NCBI GenBank assembly: GCA_900764725.1
Contig: CAAFPB010000146.1
Coordinates: 1-11,397, forward strand
Source: an uncultured Catenibacterium sp.
GTDB taxonomy: Bacteria > Bacillota_I > Bacilli_A > Erysipelotrichales > Coprobacillaceae
Length of the DNA stretch: 11,397 nucleotides
Direction of reading: 5' to 3'
Shown here: one piece after another, positions 7,172 to 11,397 of the stretch
How the letters are laid out: every line of letters begins with the position of its first letter
How positions within the stretch are numbered: position 1 is the first letter of the stretch
Program-made: the position numbers and the translations under genes
The notes under the pieces: generated by a model
What the model saw: only the letters and a program-made list of their open reading frames with translations
Told to the model about the DNA's origin: nothing
Database searches by the model: none

Positions 7172-8620
7172 TTATTTTCTTTTTATCATTTTAATCACAA
7201 TCGACTTTAACTCAATATATTCTTCAAATTTAAGAAGTTCACTAATACTTAAACCGACAATTATTCCTACAATTATCTGAAGTACCAATACTACATAACA
7301 TGGTAACATCAAAAACTTCAAAAAATAAACGGCAACGGCGATAACCAATGCAGTAAAATAAGATGGTACAATATCTCTTATTTGCTTTACAAACGTATAG
7401 TTAAGAGTTTTGCCAGTGTACCAAGCATTAAGATATAAGCTGATAACACTAACGAAAATAGAAGCAAGCAACATATAGTATATTCCACAAAACACACCAA
7501 TTGCAATCGGCAACAATCCTATAAATTTCTTTAAAATTTCAAGATAAAGAAATATGTCACTACGTCCTAATACTTGAAGGATGTTAAGATTAATGGCATG
7601 TAACGGATATAATGACATAGATATACATATTAAAGGTAGATAAGTAGCCGCCTCATGCCATTTAGTACCAATCAAAGTATACACTATCGGTTCAGAAACA
7701 GCACCTAATGAAATCATACATATAGCTGTAATAAACATCGTAACCTTAATCACTTTGCGGTATCCTTGAACCATACGTTCTTTATCATCTTGTATTTCTG
7801 CCAAAGCAGGAAAACTAACTCGCTGGACTATCGTTGTAAGATTAGAAGAAAATATACTTGCATATTCATTAGCTCGAGTATAATGACCCAGAGTTGCAGA
7901 AGTATAGCACCTACCAATAACTACTTGATAAAGCTGATTCCACACATTATTTAAAATTCCACTCGCTAAAAGTTTCCATCCGAACCCCCACATATACTTA
8001 AAGTTTTTCTTGTAGAAAGTAAATTTGGGGCACCACTTGTTTAAAAACCACAAGCATATAGTATAAAATAATTGTTTAGAGAGTTGCTGAGCAACCAAAG
8101 CCCATACACCATATCCCATGTACGCCATAACAATTCCGATACCGCCGCTAATTATGGCTGAAACAAAAGAAGCTTTGGTCTTGGTCTTAAAATCAATTTT
8201 CTTTGTTAAAATCGTCACTTGCGTGATAGATAACGCATTGAAAAATAGCACCAACCCAGTAGTTCTAACTAATGCAGTCAATTCAACACGATGAAAGAAG
8301 TCGGAAACTAATGGTGCACAAATAAAGAGAATTATATACAGCACCATACTTATGACCATATTGGTTATAAACATTGTGTTATAATCCTCATCCGTTACTT
8401 CTTTCTTGCGTATTAAGGCATTACTAAATCCGCTATCAACAATGCCATTCAAAACTGTTGTAAAAATCAGGCAAATACCTATCAATCCATATTCATCTGG
8501 TGAGAGAAGGCGAGCCAACACCAAACCAACAACAAAAGTTACCCCCTGTCCTAGAAAGGCATCAGCAGCACTCCACCCTACTCCTTTAATCGTTTTATTC
8601 TTTAATGATTCTTGTTGCAT
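7172..8620 (-). CDS. wzx: Wzx-type polysaccharide flippase (WzxC/TuaB-like, MOP superfamily)
   Basis: A 482-residue membrane protein with the N-terminal signature of the WzxC/TuaB branch of polysaccharide transporters: LKNKTIKGVGWSAADAF (6-22), LARLLSPDEYGLIG (35-48), and DSGFSNALIRKK (62-73). About 12-14 hydrophobic helices follow over the full length, which is normal for the family. It should move the undecaprenyl-diphosphate-linked repeat unit from the inner to the outer face of the cytoplasmic membrane, handing it to the polymerase encoded three genes downstream. It is the first gene after the 193-bp spacer containing the tRNA-like structure, and its first nine codons are overlapped in another frame by a small tyrosine-rich reading frame. 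The leader before the ATG (GATTTATTAAAAT) is A/T-rich without a Shine-Dalgarno sequence, as is usual in Bacteroidota. Substrate specificity cannot be read. Confidence 0.94.
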   Translation of the reverse strand: MQQESLKNKTIKGVGWSAADAFLGQGVTFVVGLVLARLLSPDEYGLIGICLIFTTVLNGIVDSGFSNALIRKKEVTDEDYNTMFITNMVISMVLYIILFICAPLVSDFFHRVELTALVRTTGLVLFFNALSITQVTILTKKIDFKTKTKASFVSAIISGGIGIVMAYMGYGVWALVAQQLSKQLFYTICLWFLNKWCPKFTFYKKNFKYMWGFGWKLLASGILNNVWNQLYQVVIGRCYTSATLGHYTRANEYASIFSSNLTTIVQRVSFPALAEIQDDKERMVQGYRKVIKVTMFITAICMISLGAVSEPIVYTLIGTKWHEAATYLPLICISMSLYPLHAINLNILQVLGRSDIFLYLEILKKFIGLLPIAIGVFCGIYYMLLASIFVSVISLYLNAWYTGKTLNYTFVKQIRDIVPSYFTALVIAVAVYFLKFLMLPCYVVLVLQIIVGIIVGLSISELLKFEEYIELKSIVIKMIKRK

Positions 8621-8714
8621 ATTTTAATAAATCTAGCTTAGCCAAGCCTACAGTATAACGCATTTTTCTAGAATTATAAAATAAGTAAAGATATTCATAA
8701 TGCCTAGAACTCAT
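8595..8714 (-). CDS. Possible 39-residue tyrosine-rich reading frame overlapping the flippase start
   Basis: An ATG 31 nt downstream of the tRNA-like structure opens a 39-codon frame that ends in TAA inside the flippase gene, overlapping its first 26 bases in another frame. The peptide begins MSSRHYEYLYLFY; six of its 39 residues are Tyr (positions 6, 8, 10, 13, 20, 32), four of them within eight residues, and the rest is basic and Leu-rich. No family is recognised. It could be a leader peptide that couples translation to the flippase, or a chance frame in AT-rich DNA, where TAT codons are common. A stop codon lies a few codons before the ATG, so it is not the end of a longer frame. The spacer placement is the only positive evidence. 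Confidence 0.2.
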   Translation of the reverse strand: MSSRHYEYLYLFYNSRKMRYTVGLAKLDLLKYATRIIKE

Positions 8715-8745
8715 ACGTAACCTCAATAATATATTTAAAGGTAGA

Positions 8746-8797
8746 ACTGGGAGGAGGTATCGAACCTCCAAACTATTTACAGTCCATTACTCCCAGT
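8746..8797 (-). ncRNA. tRNA-like structure without D-arm, GTA (Tyr-like) anticodon loop
   Basis: Read on the minus strand, 52 consecutive bases fold into a reduced cloverleaf using nearly every base. ACTGGGA at the 5' end pairs with TCCCAGT at the 3' end (7 bp, the length of a tRNA acceptor stem). GTAAT links to a hairpin GGACT-GTAAAT-AGTTT (5 bp with two G-U pairs), whose loop begins with GTA, and the run GGACTGTAAAT is the usual anticodon-arm sequence of tRNA-Tyr. Directly next is a perfect T-arm, GGAGG-TTCGATA-CCTCC, with a canonical TTCRA loop, joined to the acceptor strand without a gap as in real tRNAs. D-arm and variable arm are missing and no CCA is encoded; the base after the stem is T. 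It lies between the stop of the fusion gene and the flippase gene on the transcribed strand. It may be a tRNA-Tyr gene shortened by deletion, an mRNA processing signal, or an attachment-site relic. A working tRNA is improbable. Confidence 0.5.
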
Positions 8798-8813
8798 ATT
8801 TCTTAATTGAATT

Positions 8814-11141
8814 CTATTTTACTATAAATCTTTCATCTACCTCAAACATTGATTTTTCCTGCATTATTGCTTTATGTCCAAGACCTTCAGCTATAACTTT
8901 CTTATACATATGGTTTGCTAACATAACATCTACATAAGACATACCAACAGTATTGAAATAAATGAATTCTTCATTATTCTCACGACCAGGTTTAGTTCCA
9001 ACAATAATTTCCATCAAATCACCATAGATATCCTCGTCTTTCAATAATCCCTGTTGATACATTTGACTGATAGTCTGTGTGCGATGCTTAACGACTCTCC
9101 ATTCGTCACATACAATCTTAGAAGCTTTCAACGGAACAGAGAAATCATCTTCTAACCCACCGACATGACAATAAAGCGTTCCTGGAGAAATCCATTCACC
9201 CTGCAACAATTTTTCTTGTCCAGATATTGCTGTCACAATAATATCAGAATTTCTTGCGGCTTTTTCATATGAATTTTCACAAGCAACAAAGTTTAAAGAA
9301 GGATATAATCTCTTCATCTGAGATATAAACTTTTGCTCAGTTTCTATAGTACGAGATGCAACCTTACATATCTCTATAGATGGGAAAATTGATAACATTG
9401 CCATCAAATGAGATTTTGCCTGAGCACCAGCTCCGATAAATCCAATAACTCTACTATCTGGCTTAGCTAAATATTTTGCAGCAATAGCACTTGTAGCAGC
9501 TGTTCTCAAATTAGAACATAAAGTTCCCTCCATAAATGCTTTTGGGAAACCATGTTCCAGTTCCGACAAGACAATTACTGCAGATAAGTTCTGTACCCCA
9601 TAATTATGAGGATTTCCTGGGAAAACAGAGACCCATTTCATTCCATACACATTATCTCTTGTCAAACCAGCGGGTAAACAATTAATTCTGTTTTGGGACT
9701 TTGCATCAAAAATCACAGATACTTTATCTGGGAAAACAACAGATCCTTCTATTCTTTTTTTAAATGCCTGCTCTGTTACAGCAATAGCTTCAGGAACATT
9801 AAAGCACCCTGCCTTAATCAAATCTTCTTCAGAAATAATCGTTACTGATAATTCATCCCTATTTTTTGGGGTTGAATCATACCAACCTTTCAAGCGGTTT
9901 GGATTAAATTTATCAAAATACATATTTTTCCCCCATTCATCTTCAATACAGACTGAGTTATAGAAATTACCTATAGCATTTGATAAATCCAGAATATCCT
10001 TACCTAACAAATCAACTTCTGCATAACGTTGATTTACATCATATGTCCAATCCAAAGAATCACCTTCTTCATATCTGGTTAAGCAAGATATCACTCTTGA
10101 ATCATCCATATATTGCTTGAGTCCTTTTATTGTTTTAATCTTACCAGCTCTTAAAACAGGGAACAATACTGCCGCAACCTTTCCTCCCAACTTTGCACCA
10201 TCTTGAGGTAATGTAGAATTATCTGGGAATTTTCCATCCAAAGCATATTGAATCAATAATTTCGCAATATCAATTCCCCAAACAGTTTTATACACCCTTT
10301 CAAATTCTACACCAGGGAATCGAAGTCCTGGATCAAAGAAGTAGAATTCTCCATCTTTATAAAAACCCTGCATAAAGATTGGGCCATTTTGAATACCTAA
10401 ATCCTTTATCATATCACAAACGTGAGCATGAGTTTTACTCAAATAGACATCTGTATATTTAGAAGGTGAAATAGAACAATTCACAACTTTCTGCAAATTC
10501 AAATCCTGACTACCTCTATTGCTATCAACCGTTCTTTCTAGATATACCTCACCATTAATCAAGAAGCAAGTAATTTGCACCTCATCACAATCTCCCATAT
10601 ACTTCTCTATAAGAATATCTCCATTTGAAGATTGACTCTTAGCAAACTTTATAGCCTCAGGCATTTCTTCCTTTGAATAGCAAACCGTTTGCCCTCTTGA
10701 TCCGCGACTATCTACAGGCTTTACGAAGACAGGATATTCAACAATATCATTATCAACATCATTTACGGTATAATCCGGAATAACATTAACCCCATTCTTT
10801 CTGCATAATTTTTTAAATGCTATTTTATTCGTAAAATTAAAGAATTGTTCAGGTGTTCCAGTACATGGAAGATTTAACTTTTGGCAAATTTGAGCATAAG
10901 GCATTTGACAAGGATCCAAGAAACCTGCAACCACACCATCTACACGATTCTCCTGGCAATATTTTACAATATTATCAATATCTGTGATATTATACATTAA
11001 AGCTTCATCGCAGACTTTCTTGCACGGAGAATCATCTAAATAATCTGTAACTATAGTATATAGACCAAGTTTTTTAGCCGCTTCTACATATTTCAAATGC
11101 TGATTTGCTCCGCCTAATATCAATATTTTCTTCTGTGTCAT
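8814..11141 (-). CDS. Fusion of ATP-grasp ligase and SbnB-like ornithine cyclodeaminase/dehydrogenase domain
   Basis: A 775-residue two-part protein. Residues 1 to about 420 are an ATP-grasp ligase: an N-terminal ILILGGANQHLKYVEAAKKLG fold start (shown as residues 6-26), the glycine-rich ATP loop FVKPVDSRGSRG (139-150), the hinge strand ILIEKYM (176-182) and FFDPGLRFPG (268-277) at the metal site, where the customary Glu-x-Asn is Asp-Pro-Gly. Residues about 430-765 form a full-length ornithine-cyclodeaminase/mu-crystallin domain: GMKW (Lys502), LRTAATSA (Arg545), the NAD(P) loop GFIGAGAQA (567-574), VCDEW (677-681), and TKPGRENNEEFIYFNTVGM (716-734). From memory this pattern is closest to SbnB, which oxidises a carboxyethyl-glutamate intermediate to release 2,3-diaminopropionate in staphyloferrin B synthesis. 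A fusion would let a newly made amino acid be ligated at once. It lies 10 bp after the aminotransferase stop. Substrates of both halves are inferred only by family. Confidence 0.88.
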   Translation of the reverse strand: MTQKKILILGGANQHLKYVEAAKKLGLYTIVTDYLDDSPCKKVCDEALMYNITDIDNIVKYCQENRVDGVVAGFLDPCQMPYAQICQKLNLPCTGTPEQFFNFTNKIAFKKLCRKNGVNVIPDYTVNDVDNDIVEYPVFVKPVDSRGSRGQTVCYSKEEMPEAIKFAKSQSSNGDILIEKYMGDCDEVQITCFLINGEVYLERTVDSNRGSQDLNLQKVVNCSISPSKYTDVYLSKTHAHVCDMIKDLGIQNGPIFMQGFYKDGEFYFFDPGLRFPGVEFERVYKTVWGIDIAKLLIQYALDGKFPDNSTLPQDGAKLGGKVAAVLFPVLRAGKIKTIKGLKQYMDDSRVISCLTRYEEGDSLDWTYDVNQRYAEVDLLGKDILDLSNAIGNFYNSVCIEDEWGKNMYFDKFNPNRLKGWYDSTPKNRDELSVTIISEEDLIKAGCFNVPEAIAVTEQAFKKRIEGSVVFPDKVSVIFDAKSQNRINCLPAGLTRDNVYGMKWVSVFPGNPHNYGVQNLSAVIVLSELEHGFPKAFMEGTLCSNLRTAATSAIAAKYLAKPDSRVIGFIGAGAQAKSHLMAMLSIFPSIEICKVASRTIETEQKFISQMKRLYPSLNFVACENSYEKAARNSDIIVTAISGQEKLLQGEWISPGTLYCHVGGLEDDFSVPLKASKIVCDEWRVVKHRTQTISQMYQQGLLKDEDIYGDLMEIIVGTKPGRENNEEFIYFNTVGMSYVDVMLANHMYKKVIAEGLGHKAIMQEKSMFEVDERFIVK

Positions 11142-11151
11142 TGTTTCTAAT

Positions 11152-11397
11152 TTATTTTAAGATACAATCCAAAGTTCTCTGAATATCCTCTTCACTCAAT
11201 GCGTGATGCATAGGCAAGCAGATTACGCTATCTGCCATCTTATGAGCATTTGGCAAATTTGTAGGATCAGCACTCTCCAAACCACGATAAGTAGAGAATT
11301 CACTAATCAATGGATAGAAGTAACGACGTCCCAATACGTTCTGTGATTTCATCTTTGCATAAAGTTCATCACGGGTCATACCATACTTCTGTGCATC
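11152..11397 (-). CDS. DegT/DnrJ/EryC1/StrS-family aminotransferase, C-terminal end
   Basis: The last 81 codons of a gene that enters from the right edge; the frame is open to the boundary, so the Met at 11379 is internal. The sequence RDELYAKMKSQNVLGRRYFYPL and the following HKMADSVICLPMHHALSEED are the characteristic end of PLP-dependent sugar aminotransferases, with the RRYFYPL motif near the sugar-binding site and the CLPMHHALSE segment near the C-terminus (the first motif lies at 11374-11309). These enzymes convert keto-sugar nucleotides to amino sugars, usually UDP- or dTDP-linked. The catalytic PLP lysine lies outside the window. The next gene starts 10 bp downstream. The likely job here is to supply an amino-sugar donor for the repeat unit, offering an amine that an ATP-grasp enzyme could acylate; some family members act on non-sugar substrates. 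Confidence 0.9.
   Translation of the reverse strand, partial: DAQKYGMTRDELYAKMKSQNVLGRRYFYPLISEFSTYRGLESADPTNLPNAHKMADSVICLPMHHALSEEDIQRTLDCILK

Noticed and set aside
6644..7280. Two overlapping plus-strand frames of 119 and 99 codons opposite the GT2 gene and the flippase end.
   Set aside because: They are antisense shadows in AT-rich DNA, with no motif and no plausible start context.
8630..8650. Inverted-repeat-like bases GCTTGGCTAAGC in the spacer before the flippase gene as an operator.
   Set aside because: Only four base pairs are perfect and the extension fails; this is within chance expectation.
8673..8678. A TATAAT hexamer on the minus strand ahead of the flippase gene, as a promoter.
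   Set aside because: No matching upstream element is seen at the right spacing, Bacteroidota use a different -7/-33 consensus (TAnnTTTG with TTTG), and such hexamers are frequent in AT-rich spacers.
8746..8797. Reading the tRNA-like stem as an ordinary Rho-independent terminator.
   Set aside because: It is a branched structure with T-arm and acceptor geometry, and the following bases (TCTACCTTTAAATA) lack a proper T-run.
1..11397. CRISPR arrays, insertion sequences or direct terminal repeats.
   Set aside because: No regularly spaced repeats, transposase-like reading frames or long duplicated segments were seen by eye; a computed self-comparison would be needed to exclude short ones.

Overview
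The window is part of a surface-polysaccharide (capsule or O-antigen type) assembly operon of the Wzx/Wzy kind. It probably comes from a member of the Bacteroidota, most likely Bacteroidales (Prevotella- or Bacteroides-like). The reasons are the low and uneven GC content, starts preceded by A/T-rich leaders without a Shine-Dalgarno sequence, and gene families typical of capsule loci in that group. The genus is inference. Every gene I accept lies on the minus strand, so the operon reads from right to left and is open at both ends.

In order of transcription it holds: the C-terminal end of a DegT/DnrJ/EryC1/StrS-type PLP aminotransferase (11397-11152); a 775-residue fusion of an ATP-grasp ligase with an ornithine-cyclodeaminase/SbnB-like dehydrogenase (11141-8814); a 193-bp spacer with a compact tRNA-like structure and a small tyrosine-rich reading frame; a Wzx-type flippase (8620-7172); a GT2 glycosyltransferase (7163-6171); a hexapeptide-repeat acetyltransferase (6141-5566); a Wzy-type polymerase (5559-4192); two GT4 glycosyltransferases (4195-3083 and 3099-1987); a small PglC-like initiating phosphoglycosyl transferase (1978-1376); a second, stand-alone ATP-grasp ligase (1320-187); and the first 58 codons of a small exported protein (176-1). 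Junctions are 4- and 17-bp overlaps or gaps of 6 to 55 bp, except for the 193-bp spacer, so one long transcript is likely.

A working model (inference): the PglC-like enzyme puts the first sugar phosphate on undecaprenyl phosphate. Three glycosyltransferases add up to three more sugars and the acetyltransferase O- or N-acetylates one of them. Wzx flips the unit and Wzy polymerises it. The aminotransferase would supply an amino sugar. The fusion protein and the second ATP-grasp enzyme suggest that an unusual amino acid, possibly of the 2,3-diaminopropionate type, is made and joined by an amide bond to the polysaccharide or a precursor.

The most unusual element is the 52-nt tRNA-like structure at 8746-8797. 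It has a 7-bp acceptor-like stem, a perfect 5-bp T-arm with a canonical TTCGATA loop, a small hairpin whose loop begins with GTA (the tyrosine anticodon), and no D-arm. The downstream small frame is rich in tyrosine codons and overlaps the flippase start. GC content is visibly higher left of about 1990 than in the glycosyltransferase/polymerase block, as expected if conserved and exchangeable parts of the locus meet there.
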